From: Cryptomeria japonica
Taxonomy: Eukaryota > Streptophyta > Pinopsida > Cupressales > Cupressaceae
Assembly: GCF_030272615.1 (NCBI RefSeq)
Contig: NC_081408.1
Span: 763,734,173-763,798,172 of the forward strand
Direction: 5' to 3'
DNA length: 64,000 nucleotides
In this document: positions 45,732 to 56,216 of the stretch, in pieces
Numbering within the stretch: position 1 is the stretch's first letter
How the letters are laid out: each line of letters opens with the position of its first letter
Notes under the pieces: generated by a model
Told to the model about the DNA's origin: nothing
What the model saw: the letters and a program-made list of their open reading frames with translations, nothing else
Database searches by the model: none
Made by a program: the position numbers and the translations under genes

Positions 45732-46451
45732 TCTTCTGCTCTGCAATTTGATGCAGAGTGCTGTCTCGACCTGTTCTCTCCAGATCTGTATCCTGCGGCG
45801 TCGTCCGAGTCCCGAACCTGCACTGATATCTGAAAAAGGGTGTATGGGCGGCTATATAGGGTTTTGCCTTAGTCAAACCCCCGCTTCGGTGATTTCCACC
45901 TCCATGAATAGCCAAGTTGTTTTGTAAAATGTATTGTGTGTGCAGACCTAGTGTGTGTGCAAGGTCCTAAAATGCAAGAAAGCAAACTAGAGCAACCTAG
46001 AAAGTAAACCCTAATTGCTTGTAAATGACAATGTAAATGCTCTAAATCAAGATGCAAAGTGATCTAAAGCATGAATAAAGGATATATTGAAGCTTATGCA
46101 AAGACATGAAAACAACATGAAATCATACCCAACCCTCAAGGGAGGAGTACAAGCCAATCTTCAGTCGGTAATCTCCTATTGTTCTTCAATGTCTTCCAAG
46201 CCCTAAGTGAAAGAATGAAATTGATGAATGCTTGATAGAGGGATGTTGAATGTTGTTGAAGTCTTCAAAGATCTACTCTTTCGCTGCATATGAGGTCCCT
46301 GAAAACAAAAATCGGATCCTTTCAAATGAGGAAAGAGAGCTCTTATGTATGAAACCCTAGGTCGTAATTTCATCTTTTGGCTGACCTAGAGATTGAATAT
46401 CCCGCCAATTTCTTGGGGTTAAGCTTTATTTTATGATTGGATCGCACTCCT

Positions 46452-46527
46452 AAAATTTCGGGAAAAATGTCCGGGACCATGTGCACTCCGGGCACAATGG
46501 TCCCGACAACTTTTCACCAAATTTTCA
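46452..46527. repeat. Palindromic module, A 5' LTR
   Basis: Same structure as 27,661-27,736; the central GGGCGCCATGG has become GGGCACAATGG. Confidence 0.75.
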
Positions 46528-46869
46528 GGGCCGTCGGATATGATGATTTTAGAGAGAATCCCGAAGTTACAGGTGATTTCGAGATGTTTTGACCCCCGAA
46601 ACCAAGCCCCCAAGTTCAAAATAGGACTTAATTAGGGTTTTTGATTGAATGATGTATTGGAGTAATAAAATGAAAAGGGCACACTTTAATGAAAGGGCCC
46701 AACTTTATGATGTGGAAGATGATGAAATAGAACCTTAGACCTAATTAATTTGATTAATTAAGTGCTAAAGGAGAAATGCAATGCAAAATGTAAAATGCAC
46801 TAAGGCGGGTGCTAAACTAGGTGTGAAATTGTACCACCCTAGCAAGTGCGTACAATTTACGACGCTACA

Positions 46870-47885
46870 ATATCTAAGTCTGGAGCTTATAGAAGACAAA
46901 TCCCCACAATGTGAGCAAAGTTAGAATGGAGTAAAATGTGGGGTATTGTTTCTTCATTTTGCTTACAGGGAACACATCTATTAGGGAACTAGAATCCTCA
47001 TTTAATAAGATTGTCCTAAATAAGAATTTTATTGTGCATGGAGATCCACCAAAAGATTTTGCTTAGGAACGAGGTGAGGATTTTAGACTTTTCGCCAAAA
47101 AATACTATTATTGTCATCCCTTTGCAGCATATTGTAAGTCGACATAATAGAGAAGTTCCCTTTAGGATTCATGGTCCAAATAGATTTGCATTCCCTAGGA
47201 AAGAGGTGGAGCCTAGTATGTTGGAGATCAACTTGGAATAAAGAGGCAATATGAGTTAGATGGGCTTGGTTTCGATAGCACCTTGCACACCCAACCAAAT
47301 ATTACCAAGTGAAAGATAATCAGAAACATAGGGGTCAAAAAAGTCAATAATGTACCTCTTAAGGTCCCTGCAGGTGTGGTGTTCCACCAAGGGCTAGTTG
47401 GTTAGACATTTGTCCTCCCAAAACCAATCCAGATAACCATTCCCCACCTACCAATTAAGTCCCATAGAAATTAATCTACGAGACTTGATGATATTATTCC
47501 AAATTTTGGATCCATAAGGGAGGCCAATAGAAAATCAAACCTTGTATAACTTTTCTTAGTTAAGGTATTTAACCCCCATAATGGCATTCCAATCCTTATT
47601 GTCTAAGGTAAATTTCCTTCCAACCTTTTCCATCAAAGCTTTGTTAAGGTGAACAATTTCCTTATTTCAAAACCCCCAAGAGTCTTAGGGAGGTATATTT
47701 TATCCTAGCTAGCCAAGTCAATTCTTTTTCTTTATTCAGTACTAGCCCAAAGCCAAATTTTTTCAAACTTCTCAGCAATATTCACGAGGATCTTGAATAG
47801 AGAGAGTAAATAAATTGGTATGCCTTGGAGAGAGGCCACGAGAAGTTGAAGTTTCCTAGCATTACTTAAGATTTACCTTTCCAAC
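46870..47885 (-). pseudogene. LINE ORF2 middle part: RT thumb and zinc-binding region (upstream half of split LINE)
   Basis: Minus-strand translation from 47,885 reads [35 protein letters not shown], then YLPKTLGGFEIRKIVHLNKA and farther IWTMNPKGNFSIMSTYNMLQ, followed by RCVPCKQNEETIPHILLHSN. This is the order after the RT palm in plant L1-like ORF2: connection region, then the zf-RVT zinc-binding domain with its CxxC. Several stops. The RNase H half resumes at 26,404 beyond element A. The upstream RT palm is missing: homology ends at the microsatellite near 47,890. Confidence 0.82.
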
Positions 47886-47924
47886 CTACCAACTTTTTTT
47901 GCATTCTTTCTACATAATATATAG

Positions 47925-48128
47925 TCATATGTATGTATATGTATACATGTATATATATATACACATACATTTGCATACATATATATATATATTTATATAT
48001 ACATATATATACATATATACATACATATACATATATACATATTTATACATATACATATATACATATATATACATATATACATATATATATATACATACAC
48101 ACACATATATACACACACACACACACAC

Positions 48129-48163
<35 letters not shown>

Positions 48164-48164
48164 C
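47925..48164. repeat. TATACA/TATATG microsatellite
   Basis: About 240 bases of TATACATATA, TATATG and (AC)n tracts. Long ORFs in both directions here are artefacts of the repeat. Confidence 0.95.
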
Positions 48165-48457
48165 TGTAGTCACATAAATCTGTCCACTTAATTAAATGAA
48201 TATTTAATATTTATTTGATTATTTAACCATCAATTAATAATTAATTAAATTAATATATTTAATTAATTCATCTTCACCCTCTTCTCTTATTAATTAAATA
48301 AATTATTCAATTTATTTGATTTAATTCACTTAACCAAATTCAGACCATTAATTAAATAAATAAATCATATTTATTTAATTAAAATATTCTCTCACATTTA
48401 AATAAATTAATATTTATTTAAATCCCCCAAAATCCCACCTCTCACATTTAAATAAAT

Positions 48458-48655
48458 AAATCATTTATTTAAAATCACCTTTATCCTCCACCCACTTGCA
48501 TTTTCCTACAAATACAAGTTGCACAATTATTTTAAATAAATAATTTATTTAAATCACCTTTATCCTCCACCCACTTGTATTTTCCTACAAAAGCAAGTTG
48601 CACAACTATTTTAAATAAATTATTTATTTAAAATCCTATTTATCCTCACCCACTT
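48458..48655. repeat. 85 bp tandem repeat within D LTR
   Basis: Two full units and a partial third: TCACCTTTATCCTCCACCCA, CTTG(C/T)ATTTTCCTACAAA, CAAGTTGCACAA, TTTTAAATAAAT. Confidence 0.85.
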
Positions 48656-48659
48656 GAAA

Positions 48660-48825
48660 CCTTTAATGGTTTCCCTTAAAGTATTCAAACTTGATGGCTT
48701 TAAAGTCTTCAAACTTGATGGCTTCCTTCTATAATCTTCTTAAGACTTTAATGGTTTTCCTTAAAGTCTTCAAGCCTTTAATGGTTTCCCTCAAAGTCTT
48801 CAAGCATTTCAATGCTTTATCTTCA
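48660..48825. repeat. CTTTAATGGTTTCC / AAAGTCTTCAA repeats in D LTR
   Basis: At least four spaced copies of CTTTAATGG(T)TTTCC followed by TTAAAGT(A/C)TTCAA. Confidence 0.75.
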
Positions 48826-49563
48826 TTTTTCTCATTTAAATAAATTAATATTTATTTGAATATTTATCCAAATGCAAATTACACCATTTAATTGAAATAA
48901 ATGATTTTATTTTAATTGAAAATACCAAAATTTCTCCCACTTGCATTTTCCTACAAAATCCACTTGTATGCCTAAACCCCTTCTAGATTCTTCTAAACCC
49001 TTCCTAATTAGCCTAATCCATCCCCTAAATATTGTCACATTCCTAAGCAAATTGGAGTCACTTCTCAAAGACTCCAAAGTCTTTGAAAAACAATTAATGC
49101 TTTGTGTGTTCAACAAATTAACCCTCAAAGTCTTGGATAACCTTTGAAAGCTTTCAACCTTCAACCACTTAATCCCCAAAGTCTCCAATAACCATTAATG
49201 GTTACCTCAAACCCTCCCACATGGTTAAAACATTTGTTTTGACTCAACCTCTACCCAACCCAAAGGTCTCATCAAGCCTTTAATGCTTTGACCATGATTA
49301 TCTCTTAATCATTTGCACAAAGGTTTATCCTTGGATTAACTCTTAATCCAATGGGTAATCTTAATTTAGACTTGACCCTTACCTTCTAGATAACCATGAG
49401 GTCTTCTCAGGCCTTTAATGCCTCCAACCTCTTCTCTCAACCCAATCCTATGTTGACACTTGTCACCATTTTATTGGTGCCAATTGTGCACATGGATCCC
49501 CAACTTTCAAACTTGGCCCTTGATTAAACCATTCAATCTTAACCCTTCATTTCCCCATTTCTT

Positions 49564-49573
49564 CTATAAATAG
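49564..49573 (+). promoter_or_regulatory. TATA box of element D LTR
   Basis: CTATAAATAG, a near-consensus plant TATA box, about 400 bp from the 3' end of the LTR. Confidence 0.6.
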
Positions 49574-49971
49574 AACCCTTCTCCTCAAGCAAAAGGAAGC
49601 ATTTAGAGTATTGTTGTTATACTGGCATTAGCATAGAGCTTTTTCATAGCATCACTATCTACTCTTGCATAGTATTTGCTTATCATATTCAACCATCTTG
49701 AATCTCCATATGGCATCCATGGCTAGTGCTAAAAGCTGAGAGCTACACTCATTTGGGACTTGGAGAGGAGAGGAACAAGGGAGGAGCAACTATGAGCATC
49801 TTGATTAGCTATTTCATTCTATGTTTATATGCTTTCTATTTCATGCTTAATATCTCTCTTGATATGCCTGTTTAGGATAATCTTTTGTTGCTAACACTAA
49901 CGTTTGTTTCTTGTGCTCTTGTGTGTGTTGCCATCAAACAGATTTTCTAATCCTTTTTGCAGAGCATCATT

Positions 49972-49987
49972 TGGTGAACCCGACGTG
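49972..49987 (+). promoter_or_regulatory. Element D primer-binding site
   Basis: TGGTGAACCCGACGTG, as in element B, two bases after the LTR end. Confidence 0.7.
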
Positions 49988-49989
49988 AA

Positions 49990-51700
49990 TCCAAACACCA
50001 AAAAGTTCAACTTTTTTTTTTTTTTAACCAATAACATGTTTGAATGTTGAAAATGTCACACAGGTTGCGATTTTGACACTGTTTTGGTGCGTTTGACATT
50101 ATTTTGGCGCTATTCACCCTGTTTCAGTGCTTTTCCCTTCTCTGTCTTTCCCTTTCTTTTAGTACGTTTGTGTTAAATAGTGCCTCTGTTCAAACGCAGA
50201 CTAGTGCTATTGTAACAAAACGTTGTACAAATCACCTTGTAACCAAAAAAAAAAAACATTTAGGCTTGTAGAAGCCCACCAAATAGGCGGATTTTACTAA
50301 CTATTTTTCTCTTTTGTGCAGATTTAAATTAGATTAAAGAGTAGATTTATATTTTTTACTAACTTGTTTTTTAAGTTGGTTTTAAAAATGAATTCACTTT
50401 TTATTTTGGTTTAAAATTAACTTCACATTTCAACTTTGGGCTTTTAAAAAAAAGAATCACATATTTGTTTGGGGCTCTTAAAAAGAATTTCATTGTTCCA
50501 AGGTAAAAAGAACCACAAACTTATACAAAAACAACTTTATTTTTTTGCAAGTTAGGAAACAAACTTCGTTTTGGTGCTTAAAATAAACAAGGCAAAATTT
50601 ATTTCTTGCATCAAGATAAAACTCACAATCCACACTTCCATTTTTGGTGCAAATAAAATTCACAATCAACTTGTCTCATTTTTAAAGCAATTTTACTTCA
50701 TGCAAACGTGTTTTTCATTAAGTTGACCAGGATTTTCAAATTCTAGTTTACTCAAACAATTGCCTTTGAAAATTAAAAAGAACACCATGATTGTTGGAGT
50801 AACATCTCCAAATAGTTAGATCACATTGCAATGATAGATTAAAAAGAACAAGTGTTTTTCGTGCTTGGCACACTTGTGCAAAGAGTTGGTTGAGTGGTTC
50901 TACTTCTAACACACACTATCCTCTCCCTTGGCTTTCGTGGTCCTAGGTGCAAGAGAAAAGTGTTAGTAACACTCAAAATTTTATCTTTTTAAGAGAGGCC
51001 TGCCAAGAGACACATCACTCTTGGGAACGACCTTGAGCGGTAAATCCTTCGAGCCGCTATAGAAATCAGGTGTGAGTGAAAGCTGTAGCCTTGGGTATAG
51101 CTGTTCCTACAGTGTAACTGGCCGAAAGGATTTAAGATAACCATCCAAAAGTGGGAGGATACAATAACAAATTTATATCACTACGTAAGAAAAAAACATA
51201 ATCAAAGTATGCCAAGCATATGCAACAAAGGTATATCCAAAAACTTAGGAAATTTGAAGTGAACTGATAAAATCATGGTTAAAAAAACTAATTAAAATGA
51301 AGACCAAATCCTAAAGTAAAACCCTATAGAGTGTAAGAGATGCTCAAGTTCCCCATATATACAAGGGATTAAAAACCCAACTTATTTATTGAGGTTAACT
51401 AAATAAATGAAAATTTTCCAATCACATATAATTAAATCATATTTAATTAAGGAGTTGGCATTTGATAAACTAATTTCCTTATTTTAAAAATAAAATAAAA
51501 ATGGATAGGGTACTTAGTTTTGGGAAAAATGCTGAAAAAATAATGGTAATGTTGTATCAAATCTAATTATCCAAACATAACCTTTTAACATTTTCTCTTT
51601 GATCGATGAATGCAAACTTGCATCATTTGGGGAGAGGTGATGTCTTGAGAAGGGTGACATACAAACATGAAAGCCAATCAATTTTGAAGGAAGCTCATGA
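49990..51700. other. Element D leader or filler, no coding seen
   Basis: T/A-rich, with recurrent TTTTAAAAA and TTGTTT-type tracts in 50.3-50.8 kb, stops in every frame and no Gag motif. If D and the integrase at 51.7 kb belong together, Gag, protease and RT have been deleted. Confidence 0.5.
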
Positions 51701-51719
51701 GTGAATAGCAAGGGGGCAC

Positions 51720-52499
51720 AATGGTGGAGAAACTACAACTAGGAGAGTACAACTTTCTAGATTATGATGGCCAATACAACATAATGATTCTAAGAAGTAT
51801 GCAAAATGTTGTGACATTTATCAAGGAGCAAGGAGACCTACCACAAGAGATGAGATTCAATGAGACTAGTACTAACACTGAATCCATCTGAGAAGCAGGT
51901 GATAGATTTCATTAGACCAATCGATCCACCAACAAGGCATTCAAAACCTAGATTTTCCATAGCTAATGTGAAATATCTAACCAAGTGGGCGGAGGCAGAA
52001 ACAACAAAGACTGCCACAAGGTCCCTATACGAGATTATCATTAAAAGGTATGGATTTCTTCTAAGCATTGTAACTGATCAAGAGAAGCATTTTGTCAATA
52101 ACATGATCAAGGAGTTGCTTTGAAATTATGATTGTGCACAGTAGAAGTTCACCATATCATCTAAAAGCTAATGGGGCAAGTGAAGCATTAAAAAAGATAA
52201 TTGGCAAAACATTCACTAAGATGTGTGACAAAATATAACATATTGGGACATAAAAGTACCCATGGTACTTTTGGCCTACTACACTACCTATAAGAGGTTT
52301 AATAAGTTTACTCCATTTCAGTTGGTTTATGGCATGGATGCAATATTTTTTATGAACTTCATTATATATAATATGTGTATCACACTAACCTTGCAATTGG
52401 AGAATTATTCGTCTTTGGCACAAAGGATGGAGGAAATGAGCAAATTGGATGAGTTGTAGTAGATTGCAATGTATAATCATCAATTAGAGCAATAACAAT
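51720..52499 (+). pseudogene. Gypsy integrase remnant, 5' part
   Basis: Across frames: KKYAKCCDIYQGARRPTTRD (the CC half of the zinc-binding motif), VIDFIRPI (catalytic Asp), VKYLTKWAEAETTKTAT, IVTDQEKHFVN (second Asp), then YYTTYKRFNKFTPFQLVYGM, the conserved block after the core. The frames carry several stops and shifts. The remaining C-terminal part is at 55,162-55,309, on the far side of element C. It may be the 3' part of element D or an older element. Confidence 0.8.
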
Positions 52500-52987
52500 T
52501 GTTGGTGTAATTATTTATTCATCTTGGATATAATTACAGTTTACTCAAGTTTACTTAGGTACATGCACAAAATTGTAGTTTGCATATGAGACACTTGGTG
52601 TTTGTGCCACATTGGGAGTGTGTATGTAGGAGAATTTCCACCTTTTATGGTGTGATCTTGTTGTTACTCTATCATATCCACTTATTGTGGAGTGATAATT
52701 CCACCTTTGGTGGGTGATCCACCTCATGTAGAATATTCTACTATTTCTCCTACGTACCTCTACCTACCCTTGCATCTCATTGAGCCACATGTCATCATTG
52801 TGTGCTCTCTTGTCTCTTAGCTTGTCTTTATAAGCAGGCTTATCCTACATTGTAACAACAACAACAATCTTGGTGATCTGGTTGATCACATTTTGCATCA
52901 TTTATAGGAATACAATTTATTCTTGTCATATTTTGTTCTCTTTTATTTGTGCTTTCTATTGCCTCGAGATCTTGGCAAAATCTCACA
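52500..52987 (+). repeat. Element C 5' LTR
   Basis: TATA-like CTTTATAAGC at 52,826-52,835, then an ACAACAACAA tract. Few differences from the 3' LTR. Confidence 0.88.
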
Positions 52988-54662
52988 TGGTGTCAGAGTC
53001 ATTGGAGTGCCATTGGTTTGCCAATTGAGAGAAATTTTATGCTATTTGGGGTTTTGCGTTTTGGAGCATTTTATTGCAGGTTATTGGGTCAAATTTGAGG
53101 TCACCATTATATTGAGGAGGTTAGAGAAAGTCAGAATTGCCTTTTGTTTCGTCCAAATCCGACATCCAAGGCCAAATCTAGAGCCATTTGAAGGTGGAGG
53201 GTGGTGACTTGTCCCGACAACAATATGCAATTTTAGAGCATTTTTGGTCAAATCCATCATCACCATTGCACTCAGAAGGTCCAAAAACCCCAAGATCGAC
53301 TTTCAATTCATCAAAATCAACTTTCGTCCCTTCAAGTTGAAAAATTCCCCCTCCTAGGCCCTTTGTACGGACTTGCAGGAATAGGTCTGAATTTAAAAAT
53401 AAAATAAAATTGTTTTCTATTTTTTAATTATATTTTTTTAGAAATTGAAAAATTAAATTAAAATACTTAATTAAATTTTTTTTTGGGGGGGGGGCATTCA
53501 TTACGGGTCCGTAGCGTACACTTGCGGCTCCCCACAGGCACGTGTGGGTACCGCAAGGTACACCTGCGGCCACTCGTAGGCCTTGCTACGCAGGATGCCC
53601 TGTGGACCCCGCAGGGGCTACTTTTTTAAAATGTTAATTAACATTTAAAAAAAATAATAATAAGTTTTTGGAATAAAACTTTTAATAATTTTTTTTTAAT
53701 ATTTGAATTTTTCTTACGCCTTTTTTAATTTTTTTTTTAATAAATAAATGTTTTAATAAAGTTTATTTTTTAATGGGCATTTAATAAATTGTTTTTATTA
53801 AGATTTTTAAAATCTTTTAAAAACAAAATTGTTAATAATTAAACAAAAATGGGAACACTATTTTTTTCTTGTCTACCATACCTATCTTGCAGCACTTCCA
53901 ACCGACAGCCAAGGTGGGGGGCTATTGCTCCTATATTTTTCTTGGCAACATCCCAATCAGAGGCATCTTCATCTACAATATTCTACAGGGCTTCTTTGGT
54001 GGCATCATCTTCATGTTTCCATATTTGCATGCTCTTGCATGAGAAATGTTGTACTCGCACTATCATAAAGTGCCACACCTCTTTGTATCTTGTCTTTGAT
54101 GACATGTTTGATGTAATCCTCTTGTACACGTAGATTAGGAATATCCTTGTGAGACTTGGTGCATGGCTCGAGTTGAGACTTAGATTGTACACATTTGTGC
54201 ATGGCTCCCGTGAGACTTTGATTGTACCAGTATTTTTGCTATTTATGAGTATCTAGATGATGCTCAAAGCAGGTTGTCTCCATGCCTGATCTTCATTTTG
54301 TTGCAGCGAGTGATTCATCGTCATCAACTTGGTACCTGGTTTTGTCATGCTTTGACATTATTGGTGCAACATTGGCTCTCTTTCTTCCTAATGGGGAGAT
54401 ATTTTGGTCAACATTATTGGACTATCTTTGCAGGAGATTCTACATTGAGGGGGGGGCTTCATGGTCTCTCTTCTTCATCTCTCTTTTTGGGGGGAGTTTT
54501 TTCCCATGTGGTTTTTCTCTCTTTCTTCATTTGTGAGAGATTTCATTGGTTTGTGTGCATTTGCATTTGTATATGGGTACCTAACATGGCCTAGTAGTCA
54601 GGACCCATCTTGCATTGCTTGGTTGCATTGTAAACTTAAGTGCATTCCCCTAAGTTGCACTT
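52988..54662 (+). other. Element C interior, non-coding
   Basis: Short ORFs only. A GC-rich stretch near 53,505-53,620 (GCGGCTCCCC, CGCAGGATGCCC) lies between two T-rich, low-complexity blocks. Confidence 0.6.
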
Positions 54663-54670
54663 AAGGGGGG
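54663..54670 (+). promoter_or_regulatory. Element C polypurine tract
   Basis: AAGGGGGG immediately before the 3' LTR. Confidence 0.75.
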
Positions 54671-55161
54671 TGTTGGTGTAATTATTTATTCATCTTGGAT
54701 ATAATTACACTTTACTTAAGTTTACTTAGGTACATGCACAACATTGTAGTTTGCATATGAGACACTTCGGTGTTTGTGCCGCATTGGGAGTGTGTATGTA
54801 GGAGAATTTCCACCTTTTATGGTGTGATCTTGTTGTTACTCTATCATATCCACTTATCGTGGAGTGATAATTCCACCTTCGGTGGGTGATCCACCTCATG
54901 TCAAATATTCTACTATTTCTCCTACCCACCCCTACCTACCCTTGCATCTCATTGAGCCACATGTCATCATTTGTGTGCTCTCTTGTCTTTTAGCCTTGTA
55001 TTTATAAGAAGGCTTATCCTACATTGTAACAATAACAACAATCTTGATGATCTAGTTGATCACATTTTGCATCATTGATAGGAATACAGTTTATTCTTGT
55101 CATATTTTGTTCTCTCTTATTTGTGCTTTCCATTGCCTCTAGATCTTGGCAAATTCTCACA
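54671..55161 (+). repeat. Element C 3' LTR
   Basis: Partner of 52,500-52,987; TATA-like TATTTATAAG at 54,999-55,008. Confidence 0.88.
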
Positions 55162-55310
55162 ACAACAAAAGGCATGGTGTGACCAAAACCTAAGGTTGAA
55201 GACTTTCAAAATAGGGGATTTGGTATTGATGTATGACAATAAGTTTGATAAGAAAGGGAAGCTCAAGGTGCAATGGCAAGGACCTTACTACATCCATGAG
55301 ATACAGTAAG
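55162..55310 (+). pseudogene. Gypsy integrase remnant, C-terminal part
   Basis: QQKAWCDQNLRLKTFKIGDL, VLMYDNKFDKKGKLKVQWQG, PYYIHEI: the integrase C-terminal beta-barrel region of gypsy elements. It continues the frame broken at 52,499 by element C, whose removal restores ...YNHQLEQ next to QQKAW apart from one stop. Confidence 0.85.
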
Positions 55311-55759
55311 GTTGATATGTTAAGGAATCTGCAGTAAGGTTGAGATAGTTGGATGAAGACGATATCAAGATAAATCAATGGCACACAACTTAGGCACTAT
55401 CATTTGCTACCATCTATAAAGTAAGTCAAAATCATAGTCAAATCTTGTACATTATGTACTATAGTAGATTAGGATCAAATTATTAAAAATCCTAAAAAAA
55501 TTATAAACCACAAAAAGTAAAAAGCAACACTTAGGATTTAACGACTAGAATTAACCCAACAACCATTGCATTTATTTCTCACCTACACCTTTGTCCATTT
55601 AACCACTCACCTCTACTCATTCCCACTCACTTTTTCTTGCATTCACTTGTATTCTAAGTTGTTTTGTGTGCTCAAATACCTAGAAAGCATTCAAAAGCCC
55701 TCCTAGAATGCCTTAGCTACTATCCACGAGCCATAAACCCTTCTGCTAGCTACAAATTC
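55311..55759. other. Spacer, nothing recognised
   Basis: AT-rich with stops in all frames; likely the decayed 3' end of the gypsy element. Confidence 0.5.
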
Positions 55760-56216
55760 ACCATGGCCACTTCACAAGTCATCAACATTTCTGACAAACC
55801 CCGTCCAATTTGTTAGAAATACCCATTCAAATCCATGCTTACAAACAAAAGAAGGTGCATTTTCCCATATCCCCATCAATATAGTCTGCCTAGACAATTT
55901 TTGCCTTTATATCCATGAGCCCATTTCAGAGATTAATCATACATGGTTTGATGAGTTCCAAGAGAAATTAGTGAAGAAGGATGGAGTTATATACAAAACC
56001 AAATACCAACAAATTGGCCAAAATAAGTTGGATTGATAGAAATATTATTTAGACTTCTATAATATGCATGAGTGGGTGAATATAGACTTGAGAAGAGTAA
56101 ATGATGAATTCATTTATTTAGACAAAATGTCGTATGTAAAATTCATCATTAAATATCAATTAGAAACAAAGGGAAATCACGAATCTCTATCTAATCAAAG
56201 AATTCAAACAAACAAA

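Larger units (their letters stand above)
26410..46869 (-). mobile_element. Element A: Tat-lineage Ty3/gypsy retrotransposon (minus strand)
   Basis: Two direct LTRs (26,410-28,078 and 45,170-46,869) flank the element; the target duplication ATATC is at 26,405-26,409 and 46,870-46,874. On the minus strand the order is 5' LTR, primer site, a 1 kb region of unknown content, protease, RT, RNase H, second (archaeal-type) RNase H, integrase, then a long 3' region carrying an antisense plant mobile domain gene, PPT and 3' LTR. Dual RNase H marks the Tat lineage. Without nested element B it is about 12.6 kb. No Gag core or zinc knuckle is visible. Pol has six in-frame stops and one frameshift, so it is no longer autonomous. 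Site of insertion: a minus-strand LINE. Confidence 0.92.
45170..46869 (-). repeat. Element A 5' LTR
   Basis: 1,700 bp, partner of 26,410-28,078. It has four GC-rich units (45,610-45,731) against three, a TATA-like site at 45,852-45,859 and a palindromic module at 46,452-46,527. Confidence 0.93.
48165..49969 (+). mobile_element. Element D 5' LTR (1.8 kb, AT-rich)
   Basis: Starts TGTAGTCACATAAATC just after the microsatellite, ends GCAGAGCATCA, and is followed by a primer site identical to that of element B. It contains AATTAAATAAATTATTT-rich sequence, an 85 bp tandem repeat, a cluster of CTTTAATGGTTTCC units and a TATA box. No partner LTR is in the window, so it is a 5' LTR with partial interior or a partly deleted copy. 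The left boundary is inferred from the TGTAG start shared with elements A and B. Confidence 0.65.
52500..55161 (+). mobile_element. Element C: 2.66 kb non-autonomous LTR element
   Basis: Direct LTRs 52,500-52,987 (488 bp) and 54,671-55,161 (491 bp), TGTTGGTG...TCTCACA. The first is followed by TGGTGTCAGAGTC, one or two changes from the tRNA-iMet site TGGTATCAGAGCC; the second is preceded by the polypurine tract AAGGGGGG. The flanks ACAAT and ACAAC give a four-of-five target match. The 1.68 kb interior has no recognisable Gag, RT or integrase. It splits the gypsy integrase. The primer site suggests a copia-type partner. Confidence 0.85.

Noticed and set aside
47899-48177. Tyr/Ile/His-rich ORFs of 78-92 codons on both strands
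   Set aside because: Translation of the TATACA microsatellite.
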